From positions 1 to 61,195 of IMG/VR virus record IMGVR_UViG_3300024320_000838: a DNA stretch of 61,195 nt; one strand, written 5' to 3'. Of this stretch, positions 24,349-32,398 are shown one piece after another. Below the pieces are notes generated by a model. It did no database searches and had not been told where the DNA came from. It saw only the letters and a list, made by a program, of their open reading frames with translations. Source of the stretch: a virus. Each line of letters begins with the position of its first letter. Position 1 is the stretch's first letter. The position numbers and the translations under genes were made by a program.

Positions 24349-24578
24349 TATTTTAATTGCTTTTCTAGTTCTTTTAAAAATGGCTTATAATTATGTTCTC
24401 CATAAGTATCTTCTAATTGTAGTGCAACTGCAGCTGCAAGTTCTTTGTAGTCTAAATTCTCATCTATAAGATTAATTGCTCTATCTAACATAAATTGTAA
24501 TTGACGAGCTTTTGAGCCTTTAGGAGACTTAACTTCTTCATTTAATGTCTCTTCGAATATTTGTTTCCATTTTTCCAT
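24348..24578 (-). CDS. Small protein with capsid-targeting-like N-terminus, 76 aa
   Basis: MEKWKQIFEETLNEEV fits the internal-protein leader pattern, with a possible cut after LNE (residue 14). The mature ~60 residues are helical. The ATG overlaps the following gene by one base. A TATATAA box lies a few nt upstream, as for the other late-type genes. Confidence 0.48.
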   Translation of the reverse strand: MEKWKQIFEETLNEEVKSPKGSKARQLQFMLDRAINLIDENLDYKELAAAVALQLEDTYGEHNYKPFLKELEKQLK

Positions 24579-24597
24579 AACTTATATATTTGGTTTT

Positions 24598-26127
24598 TTA
24601 CATTTCAGTAAGATTAAACTTATATTTCTTACCAGTTTTTCTATTAATTAAAAATAAATCGTCAGAACCTTCTTGAATCGACCAGTGTCCAGAAGTACCA
24701 TCTACTTCATTTTCTCTTCCTTCATTATTTAGGTTAATATCACCCACAAGTAGATTAGGCGTTTTTATCTGATCGCCTTCGGCCTTTATCCAAGTATCTC
24801 CAATATACATTGAGTTATCACTTAAGAAAAGGTGTCTGATTTTATATTCTGCATTTCCTAAATCATATTGTGCGTTTGCGCTTGGAATAATATGTCCATC
24901 TAAATTACCATTAAGGTAGTCTGCAACATCACTATCTGTATATGCATTGTTTCCATCTGCCCCAGCAGGTCCTTGAGGTCCTGTTGCACCATCATCACCT
25001 TTTAGTCCTGGTATACCAGTTAAGTTGATATTCCAATTAGAACTAAATGAAGATTGTGTACTTTGATAAATGTTATTCCATGTTATTACACCAGTAGCAC
25101 TATCATATGAAGTTACTTGTACTATATCAAAATTATCTGGACCAGCATCTAAAGATACTATAGCATAATCACCACTTTGGTAAGATAAACCAGTATCTAC
25201 AGTTACTGAACCTAACGTTACATTACCTGGATTTCTATCATCACCTAGTGAATGTGGACCGTTAAATGTAGTTGCATATTTTACTGAAGTTCCATCAGCG
25301 CCGTCGTCTCCTTTAGCACCTTCAGCTCCTACAAGTACAAAATATACTTCAGTACTTCCTGTGTTAACTGCTATCTGGTCATACGATACATTATATACAT
25401 CAAATACATAATTTCCATTAGCATCTATACTTGCTCCTACTATTTGGTAAACATTGTTATGTCCAGGGTTGGCATCAAGTATTGTTTTAATTTGACCAGA
25501 TTTTGCGTTTAAATATTGGTCTAAAAATGTTGATTGGTCGTCTCCATTTGCATCTTCTTTATGAAATGTTAACTGTGTAGCCTCGCCATAAGTTGAAGCT
25601 CCGCCATATTCCATATTTCCAGCTTGAAAACCTGGAGCCTGACCCATCCAATTTGACCATTTAGATTTACCGGATGAAGGTATTGAAGAATTTACAGCAG
25701 CTGAAGCCGCTAATTGTACAGTTTTCAATGCATAAGAATTTTGACTAACAACTAGTGAATCTCCCTCACTACTAATACCATCTGTTAAGTCGCTATCTAT
25801 AATAATATCACCAGATAAACCTACAACTCTAAAAACATGTTCTGGAATAGTTGTAGTAAATGCAACTGCACTGTGATGAGGAGCCCACTGTAAATTAATA
25901 CTTGTATTTTCAGCTGAAACCGCACCGTATAATTCCCATGAAGAAGTATCTGTGTTGTAAAAATAAACGGAATATTCTCCTCCTTCTGAGTGAACAAAAA
26001 TACCGGTTTGTCCTTCACTTTTTTCAATTCCTGTTTCTACAGTAGGTTCTTGCAATAATACAACGTCAACGTCGACGCCTGCTTTAAACCTATTAATTTT
26101 TTCAAATTTATTTATTAATTGTGCCAT
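24598..26127 (-). CDS. Tail-fibre-like protein with collagen-type repeats, 509 aa
   Basis: Two short collagen-like stretches are visible: GAKGDDGADG near residue 270 and GLKGDDGATGPQGPAGADG near residue 385. After the second, SANAQYDLGNAEYKIRHLFLSDN is the shaft-end repeat common in T4-type and cyanophage fibres, next to IYGDTW-like strands. The C-terminus (GHWSIQEGSDDLFLINRKTGKKYKFN) is a typical fibre end module. It probably forms a trimer and is attached to the virion. Confidence 0.75.
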   Translation of the reverse strand: MAQLINKFEKINRFKAGVDVDVVLLQEPTVETGIEKSEGQTGIFVHSEGGEYSVYFYNTDTSSWELYGAVSAENTSINLQWAPHHSAVAFTTTIPEHVFRVVGLSGDIIIDSDLTDGISSEGDSLVVSQNSYALKTVQLAASAAVNSSIPSSGKSKWSNWMGQAPGFQAGNMEYGGASTYGEATQLTFHKEDANGDDQSTFLDQYLNAKSGQIKTILDANPGHNNVYQIVGASIDANGNYVFDVYNVSYDQIAVNTGSTEVYFVLVGAEGAKGDDGADGTSVKYATTFNGPHSLGDDRNPGNVTLGSVTVDTGLSYQSGDYAIVSLDAGPDNFDIVQVTSYDSATGVITWNNIYQSTQSSFSSNWNINLTGIPGLKGDDGATGPQGPAGADGNNAYTDSDVADYLNGNLDGHIIPSANAQYDLGNAEYKIRHLFLSDNSMYIGDTWIKAEGDQIKTPNLLVGDINLNNEGRENEVDGTSGHWSIQEGSDDLFLINRKTGKKYKFNLTEM

Positions 26128-26129
26128 TT

Positions 26130-27284
26130 TTATAGTAATTTTTTAAATTTTTCTGTTTCTATTTCTTTTATTTTATCTCCAATTGCAGAACCTTTAAGAC
26201 CAAATTCTTTCATTATTTGACCTCCATTCGTAGAAGGTTTGTATTTAAAGAATGCCTTTACTAATTTAAGGTCTAGTTTATTTATCTTAGAAAATTCTAA
26301 AAGTAATTTTTTATCTAATTTTGCAATTTTCCATTCCTTACTTAATTGAAACGCAGTTTCTGGTTTAAGTTCTAAAAATCTTTTAAAGAATATAATTGTA
26401 TCTATTTCTTGATTTGAAAAAGACATCTTATTTAATTCTTTTTTAAGAAGTTCTTCTTGGTTATCTCCAAACAACTGAGTAATTTGCAAAAGCCAATTAT
26501 TAGTATCTAAAAATGTTTTGTTGATTTCCAAGCCGGGAAACATTACTCCCCAAAGACTAAATTCCGAAACCATATCTAAGTAGAACTTGGCAGACTTTGC
26601 GCTTTCTACAGATTTCTTAAACTCGTCTCTAATTCTTTCGCTACTGATATCTTCTAAGCTGTTATCGCTAATTATAGCCTCTGCTGTATTCTTTTCAAGT
26701 TTACTTCCTGTTCTACCTGCAAATCTCAATGCTCTTAATTTTCTTAATGGGTCTTCATCAAATCTTTCTTGAGCTCGACCAACTGTTCTAATTGTGTTAC
26801 TTTGAATATCTGCAACTCCTCCTACCAGGTCAACTACTTTTTGACTTTCAATATCGTAAAACAACGCGTTGATTGTAAGGTCTCTTCTAAGAACATCTTT
26901 ATCTATTGTTGAGTATTCTACAGCATCAGGTCTTCTACCCTTTCCAATGTCTTCTCTAAATGTAGCAATTTCCATTCCTTCTGCAAAATTTGGTGTTTTT
27001 GCAATTACAACTCCAAACTGATGACCAACTTCTCCAATTGTTGGAACTCCTCCAGATTTTAAGATTTTTATAACCTCTTCTGGCTTAGCATCGGTTGCTA
27101 AATCAAAGTCTTTTGGTTTTTGGCCAAGAAGTGCATCTCGGACAGCTCCTCCAACAATGTATAATTCCCTTTTATTCTTCTTAAAAAGTTTATGAAGGTC
27201 TTTAACATCTTTTGGTACATTTAATTTTAGATTCTGCTGTGCTTCTAAAATATTCATGAATTCATTTATTGGTTTAATTCTCAT
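26130..27284 (-). CDS. cca: CCA-adding enzyme (tRNA nucleotidyltransferase), 384 aa
   Basis: A class II tRNA nucleotidyltransferase. ELYIVGGAVRDALLGQKPKD (from about residue 40) is the GGxVRDxLLG motif, followed by catalytic Asp59/Asp61 in KDFDLAT. DVLRRDLTINAL and RFDEDPLRKLRALRFAGR are the later conserved motifs. It builds or repairs the 3' CCA of tRNAs from CTP and ATP. Both tRNAs in this window lack an encoded CCA. The first 15 residues (MRIKPINEFMNILEA) extend before the catalytic core and resemble the phage's internal-protein leaders. It is under early-type promoter copy 4. Confidence 0.92.
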   Translation of the reverse strand: MRIKPINEFMNILEAQQNLKLNVPKDVKDLHKLFKKNKRELYIVGGAVRDALLGQKPKDFDLATDAKPEEVIKILKSGGVPTIGEVGHQFGVVIAKTPNFAEGMEIATFREDIGKGRRPDAVEYSTIDKDVLRRDLTINALFYDIESQKVVDLVGGVADIQSNTIRTVGRAQERFDEDPLRKLRALRFAGRTGSKLEKNTAEAIISDNSLEDISSERIRDEFKKSVESAKSAKFYLDMVSEFSLWGVMFPGLEINKTFLDTNNWLLQITQLFGDNQEELLKKELNKMSFSNQEIDTIIFFKRFLELKPETAFQLSKEWKIAKLDKKLLLEFSKINKLDLKLVKAFFKYKPSTNGGQIMKEFGLKGSAIGDKIKEIETEKFKKLL

Positions 27285-27300
27285 AAGTTATATATTGATT

Positions 27301-27352
27301 TTATATAGTATAAATATAATCATAATAAACGACAAGTAAAAATCTGAGGGCA
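27301..27352 (-). promoter_or_regulatory. Conserved early-type promoter element, copy 4
   Basis: The minus strand reads GCCCTCAGATTTTTACTTG, TCGTTTATTATGATTATA, TTTATACTATATAA. A small variation (ACTTG for TATG) separates it from the other copies. It lies 17-24 nt upstream of the CCA-adding enzyme and directly abuts the terminator of the gene before. Confidence 0.75.
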
Positions 27353-27378
27353 TAAAAAAGGACTCCTTAGAGTCCTTA
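27353..27378 (-). terminator. Intrinsic terminator
   Basis: On the minus strand AAGGACTC-TAA-GGAGTCCTT forms a stem with a short loop, followed by TTTTTATG. It ends the transcript of the gene at 27384 immediately before promoter copy 4. Confidence 0.8.
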
Positions 27379-27383
27379 ATGTT

Positions 27384-27557
27384 TTAAGCTGGGCCACCTA
27401 CTCCGAAAAGAAACATATCATCATCTGATTCATCATCTGTACCTTCGCTTAAGAAGATACCGAAAAGATCTTCTTGTTGTAAGGTTTTTTCAAACTCCTC
27501 CTGAGGTTGAATTGGTTTCATTTCAGAAGTTTTGGCTTCTTCTGAAATTCTGTCCAT
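27384..27557 (-). CDS. Hypothetical very acidic protein, 57 aa
   Basis: MDRISEEAKTSEMKPIQPQ and a tail rich in D/E (GTDDESDDDMFLFGVGGP). It is followed at once by an intrinsic terminator. A TATATAATATAAT box lies upstream near 27585-27597. The acidic composition could suit a DNA-mimic or a scaffold-type peptide, but nothing shows this directly. Confidence 0.55.
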   Translation of the reverse strand: MDRISEEAKTSEMKPIQPQEEFEKTLQQEDLFGIFLSEGTDDESDDDMFLFGVGGPA

Positions 27558-27617
27558 CTTTAATAAATGTTTTTAGGGTTTATTATATTATATATACATG
27601 AAATTCAGAAAAGTTTA

Positions 27618-28250
27618 TTACCTCCATGAATTAAGTCTAGTTTGATTTACATCATGCAAAATAATTGTCTTATCGTTAATACTATTTGAATAAAAATAGT
27701 CTTTACTTAAAATCAGCATATCAGTGTCTATATTATTTAATATTTCATTGCTAAACATTCTTCCACCATTTGCCCAGTTAACATTATTATAAGTTCCTAA
27801 TATTAAATTTATAGTTCTAGAATTTTTTGCAGCGCCGTAAACAGTACAGTCTACAATCCAACCCATTTTTTCTTCATTAACCTTGTCGTTCCATCTTACT
27901 CTTTTAATTCCAGCAAAAAAAGTATGCTCATCGTTACATTTATTTAAAATAATGTCGAAAGGTCTTATTGGTTTCGAATCAACATCAACATAAACTCCTC
28001 CAAAATCTCTTAATAATAGGAGCCTTACCCTATCACTTATATACGCCCATTTGTATAGCTTTGGATTTTTTATATAATTTTGTAAAAAGATGTCATCTTT
28101 ATATAACTCTGTAAATAGTTCATTGCCCCATAAATGATACTCCCATTCAGGGTGCATTTTTTTCATTTCTTCTGAAAATTCCGTGCAATGTTGTGGAATT
28201 GGGTCTGGACCAATCCATATTTGATGGATTATTCTGGGTATTTTATTCAT
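27618..28250 (-). CDS. Glycosyltransferase with DXD motif (Gly_transf_sug family), 210 aa
   Basis: KIPRIIHQIWIGPDPIP, then YKWAYISDRVRLLLLRDFGG and VYVDVDSKPIRPFD are the hallmarks of the DXD-containing capsular/OCH1-like glycosyltransferase family. The metal-binding DVD is intact. The enzyme transfers a sugar from a nucleotide donor; the acceptor is unknown. The stop overlaps the ATG of the next gene in order. Confidence 0.87.
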   Translation of the reverse strand: MNKIPRIIHQIWIGPDPIPQHCTEFSEEMKKMHPEWEYHLWGNELFTELYKDDIFLQNYIKNPKLYKWAYISDRVRLLLLRDFGGVYVDVDSKPIRPFDIILNKCNDEHTFFAGIKRVRWNDKVNEEKMGWIVDCTVYGAAKNSRTINLILGTYNNVNWANGGRMFSNEILNNIDTDMLILSKDYFYSNSINDKTIILHDVNQTRLNSWR

Positions 28251-28837
28251 TATCTATGTGCTTTTTTCGCCTTAATAGTAGAAATGGTCACATTTGGATA
28301 TTCGTCTTCTAAAGATTTTACTAATCTTAAGTTGGCATCATCGTCGTCGTAGAATTGCAGGTCATTAAAACCTTTATCAATAATTTCTCTAAATGCTTCC
28401 TTTTTTCTATCAGCAATATCACCTTTAAATTTATGGTGTGCGTTATCATTTACAGCAAAAACTAAATCTGAATCTATTGGATATTTCAAATGCTCCTTTA
28501 ACCATCTATAAATCATTCTATGGTCATCTCTTGCTGTTACAATAGCAATTGCTATTTTATTTCTATATGCTTCTTTAAAGATTTTGAAATAGTAATTAAT
28601 CAACTTCCCAGCTTTCATAATTTCTAAACTTTGAAATTCATCAAAATTTAAAATCTGGCTAGGTTTCTTTTGAAAGGTGTTAAACTCTTCTGGTGTCAAA
28701 GAGAACTTTTCACCAGTAGTTTTATTGGTTACCCAGATTCTGGCTGCCGATACTATAATGGTGTCATCAAGATCGAACACTAGAATCTTTCCTTTGTCTT
28801 TATAGGGTTTTGCTTCGTTTAACTCGTTTGGGCTCAT
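28250..28837 (-). CDS. HAD-superfamily phosphatase (PseT 3'-phosphatase-like), 195 aa
   Basis: KILVFDLDDTIIVSAARIWV holds the HAD nucleophile motif DLDDT, IAIVTARDD motif II, and LQFYDDDDANL the acidic motif. The overall look is that of the phosphatase half of T4 polynucleotide kinase (PseT), without the kinase half. It would remove phosphates from nucleic-acid ends or small molecules. A short leader SPNELNEA precedes the domain. Confidence 0.75.
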   Translation of the reverse strand: MSPNELNEAKPYKDKGKILVFDLDDTIIVSAARIWVTNKTTGEKFSLTPEEFNTFQKKPSQILNFDEFQSLEIMKAGKLINYYFKIFKEAYRNKIAIAIVTARDDHRMIYRWLKEHLKYPIDSDLVFAVNDNAHHKFKGDIADRKKEAFREIIDKGFNDLQFYDDDDANLRLVKSLEDEYPNVTISTIKAKKAHR

Positions 28838-28843
28838 AACGGT

Positions 28844-29116
28844 TTATATATCACCGTTTTTATTTAAAGTTAATAAAGTTTGAATGTTAGAAAATATAAC
28901 GCCTGCTAAAATAAGAAAGGCATACATGACTGGTTGATTTATGAATTCTCTCATCATAAGAGTAAAACCTGAAAGAAATATAAGTTTGATACCTAGACTT
29001 CCCCATACAAGTCCTATGCCATATTTAGGAAATTGCTTGTAAACTTTAAGGACCATGTAATTTAAAAATACTAGAAATGCGGCTCCAAAAAAGCCATAAA
29101 ATAGAGAACTTAACAT
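28844..29116 (-). CDS. Three-span membrane protein, 90 aa
   Basis: Hydrophobic segments at about residues 3-22, 32-55 and 62-80 (FYGFFGAAFLVFLNYMVL, GIGLVWGSLGIKLIFLSGFT, PVMYAFLILAGVIFSNIQTL). Adjacent to the MscS-like mini-protein. No family recognised. Confidence 0.6.
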   Translation of the reverse strand: MLSSLFYGFFGAAFLVFLNYMVLKVYKQFPKYGIGLVWGSLGIKLIFLSGFTLMMREFINQPVMYAFLILAGVIFSNIQTLLTLNKNGDI

Positions 29117-29128
29117 TTGTTTTTAGAT

Positions 29129-29434
29129 TTAATCGTTATTATTTAAGGGTAATTGTTTTTCTATGTCTAGTTTCCAAAGCATAGAGTTTGGAATAATGAA
29201 TTTTCTTTGATGTGGAAAAACATAAAATGTTGTCTTCCATATATTTTGTCTGACTATTCTTGCCTTTTTATTTCCTTTAATGTATACAATATCGTCTACA
29301 TCAAAATCATGACCCCATAAGAATTGAAGTCCTATAAAAAAGTTTTGTATTAGGTCTTTTAATGCAAATCCTAAAAATGCAGAAAGGGCAATTAATGCCC
29401 ACTCTATAATGTGACTTGAAACAAGTTCTTTCAT
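29129..29434 (-). CDS. MscS-like mini-channel protein, 101 aa
   Basis: One membrane segment (IIEWALIALSAFLGFALKDL) is followed by LIQNFFIGLQFLWGHDFDVDDIVYIKG, RIVRQNIWKTTFYV and KFIIPNSMLW. This is the order of the pore helix and beta-domain of MscS-type mechanosensitive channels (GxALxD..., F.VGD.V.I.G, T....., (I/V)PN(S/A)). Normal MscS has about 280 residues and three spans; only the pore helix and beta domain remain here. It could be a dominant modifier of host MscS or a small pore. Confidence 0.6.
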   Translation of the reverse strand: MKELVSSHIIEWALIALSAFLGFALKDLIQNFFIGLQFLWGHDFDVDDIVYIKGNKKARIVRQNIWKTTFYVFPHQRKFIIPNSMLWKLDIEKQLPLNNND

Positions 29435-29718
29435 TCACCTTGGATTTTTTTGAGTTCTTCTTTTAACTCATATAATCTCCACTCATAATCAAAAAGTTCT
29501 TCTCTTTGTAATTTACCAGCTTTCCATGCTCTTTTAGCGGCAGAGTATTCTTTTTCTAATCTTTTAATATTTCTTTTAAGGTCTTGCTCAGAAAGAGTTA
29601 ATTCAGTTTCTACAACTTCTCTATAATATTCATCTGATTCTGAATATTTACCGGACTTTGTTACTACTAAATCAAAGTCTGAAAAAAGCTCTAAGAATTT
29701 ATTTATATTATTTTTCAT
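29431..29718 (-). CDS. Hypothetical coiled-coil protein, 95 aa
   Basis: A charged helical protein with coiled-coil spacing in the second half (EQDLKRNIKRLEKEYSAAK, REELFDYEWRLYELKEELK). Four-base overlap with the MscS-like gene. No family recognised. Confidence 0.58.
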   Translation of the reverse strand: MKNNINKFLELFSDFDLVVTKSGKYSESDEYYREVVETELTLSEQDLKRNIKRLEKEYSAAKRAWKAGKLQREELFDYEWRLYELKEELKKIQGE

Positions 29719-29729
29719 AATGCTGTTTT

Positions 29730-29927
29730 TTATATATATCCCGATCCTGCCAAGTCTTCTTGACTAGCGTATCCTATGTTTTTCTTACAAGCCTTACAGA
29801 CTTTTCTTAAACTTCCCTCTATCAATTCAATATTGTATTCTTCGTGGGTACAGTTTTCTTGAATTGCTTCTAGTTCTTTTTGAAGTTTATTGATATTATC
29901 TAATATTTCTTTAACTTCCTGATTCAT
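29730..29927 (-). CDS. Small zinc-ribbon-like protein, 65 aa
   Basis: An N-terminal coiled coil (EILDNINKLQKELEAIQ) is followed by CTHEEYNI and KVCKACKKNIGYA, a C-x-H plus CxxC arrangement that could bind zinc. The start overlaps the preceding stop. No family recognised. Confidence 0.58.
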   Translation of the reverse strand: MNQEVKEILDNINKLQKELEAIQENCTHEEYNIELIEGSLRKVCKACKKNIGYASQEDLAGSGYI

Positions 29928-30118
29928 GATTCAGCTAACGCAGGGTCACTTTTTTTGTCAACTGGAAAGTTATTCAATATTTCTTTAGTAGTTACATTCA
30001 CTGCGCTAAATGTTAATGCTGCATCCTGCATCGAAAGTATTCCAGCTTTTTGAGCTAATTCTGCAACTTGATGTAGAACTTTTACTGCTTCTTGTAATGT
30101 CATTTCTTTATTTTCCAT
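29924..30118 (-). CDS. Hypothetical helical protein, 64 aa
   Basis: Soluble helical protein (MTLQEAVKVLHQVAELAQKAG, then MQDAALTFSAVNVTTKEIL). A TATATAAT-type box precedes it. No family recognised. Confidence 0.55.
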   Translation of the reverse strand: MENKEMTLQEAVKVLHQVAELAQKAGILSMQDAALTFSAVNVTTKEILNNFPVDKKSDPALAES

Positions 30119-30148
30119 AAATATTATATAAGGTTTATTTAATTAGTT

Positions 30149-31054
30149 TCAAAGACTTAATAGCATTTCTATAAGTTCTGGCTGTGGAAACATATCACTT
30201 TTATCTTTTCTGACATTTGTATGATTTATGATTCCCTTTATTTTACCTTCACATACTGCTTTATTCCATTCAAATGCATTAACGTTTGAGTGAAGCATTG
30301 CTGCCATTCCTTCTTTTATATTGATTGAATGCTTTTCTCCTAAAAATATTAAAAGTGCTTTCAAAGATTTTATTTGTTCTTCTGAATATTTATGGAATGC
30401 TTTATATCCTCTAAAGGGTTTGTCTAAAATACAAACTTGACTTGGGTCAACTTCTTCTTTAAACCAAGTGTACCATTTTCCATTTTTCTGCTTTAAACCA
30501 CCTGCACTACAAACTTCTATACTTATTGAATTTTCTTTAAGTGCATAGATTCCACCTTTTCCTATATGCCATCCAAAGTACTCATCATCAATTGCTCTTA
30601 AGACTTTACCATCATGTTTTGCATCTTTTCCATTTGAAGACGTACCACCAATTACATAATTGGTACCTACTCTACCTCTGCTATCTCTAGCCCAATGGTC
30701 TATACATTTGTAAGGGTTATGTCTTCCTGCTGTATGGTGCAGCATTATCCATTCTTTATTAGTTATTTTATGAATATATTCTCCTTTTGGAAGATGATAT
30801 TTTTCTATCCAATTTTCGTATGAAGACCTATCAGTGTCTAATTCAAATTCTATTGGGTCATATCCTAAAGACTTCCATGTTAATGGACCTACGATGCCAT
30901 CTGCTGCTAATTTTTTTGATTTTTGGAATTTTGTTACCGCAGTGTGTGTTAATTTACCAAAGTGATTATCTACCCTGATACCTAAGATTCCTTGCAGTAT
31001 TCCAACAAGTTCTCCTTCGCTTCCAAATTTAAGAATTATATTTTTTGAGCTCAT
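30149..31054 (-). CDS. Endolysin: N-acetylmuramoyl-L-alanine amidase with PG-binding domain, 301 aa
   Basis: Residues ~8-66 are a PG_binding_1 domain (FGSEGELVGILQGILG, then FGKLTHTAVTKFQKSKKLAADGIVGPLTW). From residue ~95 comes an Amidase_2 domain: WIMLHHTAG with a zinc-ligand His, TNYVIGG, GWHIGKGG and a late LHSNVNAFEW region. It cleaves the bond between MurNAc and the stem peptide at lysis. There is no signal peptide, so release would need a holin; several small membrane proteins nearby are candidates. Confidence 0.9.
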   Translation of the reverse strand: MSSKNIILKFGSEGELVGILQGILGIRVDNHFGKLTHTAVTKFQKSKKLAADGIVGPLTWKSLGYDPIEFELDTDRSSYENWIEKYHLPKGEYIHKITNKEWIMLHHTAGRHNPYKCIDHWARDSRGRVGTNYVIGGTSSNGKDAKHDGKVLRAIDDEYFGWHIGKGGIYALKENSISIEVCSAGGLKQKNGKWYTWFKEEVDPSQVCILDKPFRGYKAFHKYSEEQIKSLKALLIFLGEKHSINIKEGMAAMLHSNVNAFEWNKAVCEGKIKGIINHTNVRKDKSDMFPQPELIEMLLSL

Positions 31055-31457
31055 AGTTCAAGTGTTCTTTTATTTGTTTTATTGTTTTATATATTTCACT
31101 TTCATTTTTAGTAAAATGTTCAAACTTCCAAATTTGCTTATATTCATTTATTTTATAAAGAGATACTTTTATTCTAAAATGAGGGGCTTCTGTGTTCTGA
31201 TTTTTTATGGCTGCATTTTTTAATTGTTTAGCAGCACTTCCAGCAATAATGTAGTTGGGTATTATTCTAGCTGAAAGAGTAAAGCCAGAAGATACGTCTA
31301 AGTCCATAAAATAATAATCTGAGTTGACTTCGCTTTTTATCATAAAGATTCTTTTGATAACTGTGAAGCTTTCATCTTTAATATTTTTTAAAGAATTATT
31401 TTCTATCGGCTTTGTTAAATACAGATCAGGTAATCTAAAACCTATATCATTTATCAT
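31029..31457 (-). CDS. Hypothetical protein, 142 aa
   Basis: An alpha/beta protein (FTVIKRIFMIKSEVNSDYYF, FRIKVSLYKINEYKQIW). It overlaps the endolysin start by 26 nt and the upstream gene by 11 nt, indicating translational coupling in the lysis-region operon. No family recognised. Confidence 0.58.
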   Translation of the reverse strand: MINDIGFRLPDLYLTKPIENNSLKNIKDESFTVIKRIFMIKSEVNSDYYFMDLDVSSGFTLSARIIPNYIIAGSAAKQLKNAAIKNQNTEAPHFRIKVSLYKINEYKQIWKFEHFTKNESEIYKTIKQIKEHLNYELKKYNS

Positions 31458-32061
31458 CCTCTTCTTTTAAAATATTAGACCTTTTATTATCTTCATTTTC
31501 CTTAGTAGCAATATCTAGAGGGTCTATTTCAGACTCTTCTGGATATAATTCAAAATCATGTGGCATGTATTCTGGATTTCCTGGAGGATCTAAAATATCG
31601 TCTAACTCTTCTTTAAGTTCTTCAGTCTCTCCTGGTTTAATATAGTCTACTAAGGACTTAATAAACCCTAAAGCGACTAAAGGTAAAATACCAGCAGCAA
31701 CAAGTGAAAAGACTCTTTTTTGAAATAATGGCTCTTCTTCAGATAACCAAAACAATTCTGACCACTGGGTATAGTCTCCGATATGGGTAAATGCATGATA
31801 AAGATTTCCCTGCATCTGCATTAATGTAATTGCTATAAAAAGGGCCCAAACTAAACTTTTATTCATCTTGTCTAAAATAACAAGAGAGGCTAAAGAAGCT
31901 GCTGCTCCAATTTCAAAAGCTATTGCTAAGGTTATCGCCATCCAACTTGGGTTTGCTATTTCAAAAAAGTCAATAACGTGGACAGTTGATATTAATGATA
32001 CTAGGATATAAAGTGAACAAAATATTCCTATAATGAATTTTCTTACTAAACTTGGTTTCAT
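31447..32061 (-). CDS. Multi-span membrane protein, 204 aa
   Basis: Residues 1-145 contain about four membrane spans (FIIGIFCSLYILVSLISTV, WMAITLAIAFEIGAAASLAS, SLVWALFIAITLMQMQ, RVFSLVAAGILPLVALGFI). The last 60 residues are acidic and soluble. Position just upstream of the endolysin gene suggests a lysis or membrane role; not a typical holin in size. Confidence 0.6.
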   Translation of the reverse strand: MKPSLVRKFIIGIFCSLYILVSLISTVHVIDFFEIANPSWMAITLAIAFEIGAAASLASLVILDKMNKSLVWALFIAITLMQMQGNLYHAFTHIGDYTQWSELFWLSEEEPLFQKRVFSLVAAGILPLVALGFIKSLVDYIKPGETEELKEELDDILDPPGNPEYMPHDFELYPEESEIDPLDIATKENEDNKRSNILKEEDDK

Positions 32062-32363
32062 TAGTTTTCTTCTTTATTCTTAAAAGAATTAATTGGAATT
32101 CTATTCTTGTCACTTAATTCTTCTATTTCTAGAGTTCTCCATGCTGGAGTGTTTTTAATAATCTCTATCATTTCTGGAGCTGATATGATTTTCTCTCCGA
32201 ATTCTTTTCTAATCTCTTCAACTTTATTATCTACCACTTCGATGTTTTCATCTACTCTAGCTACAGATCTTGAAGTTGAACATGACTTGAAATAATTTAA
32301 GAGTAAAAGCACACAAAGTACTTTTATTCCGTGTTCTTTAAAAAATTGATTGAATTTATTCAT
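32061..32363 (-). CDS. Membrane-anchored protein, spanin-like topology, 100 aa
   Basis: One N-terminal membrane segment (GIKVLCVLLLLNYFKSC) is followed by a periplasmic-type helical tail (VARVDENIEVVDNKVEEIRKEFG). FKSCSTSRS could be a lipobox-like end. Its place in the lysis region suggests a spanin or tail-anchor function, but this is inference. Confidence 0.52.
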   Translation of the reverse strand: MNKFNQFFKEHGIKVLCVLLLLNYFKSCSTSRSVARVDENIEVVDNKVEEIRKEFGEKIISAPEMIEIIKNTPAWRTLEIEELSDKNRIPINSFKNKEEN

Positions 32364-32384
32364 AGTTCTATTTTTTTTTAATAA

Positions 32385-32394
32385 GTTATATATC
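32385..32394 (-). promoter_or_regulatory. Late-type promoter box GATATATAAC
   Basis: The minus strand reads TTAGATATATAACTTATT, 22 nt upstream of the start at 32363. It would serve the lysis cassette 30149-32363. Confidence 0.48.
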
Positions 32395-32398
32395 TAAT

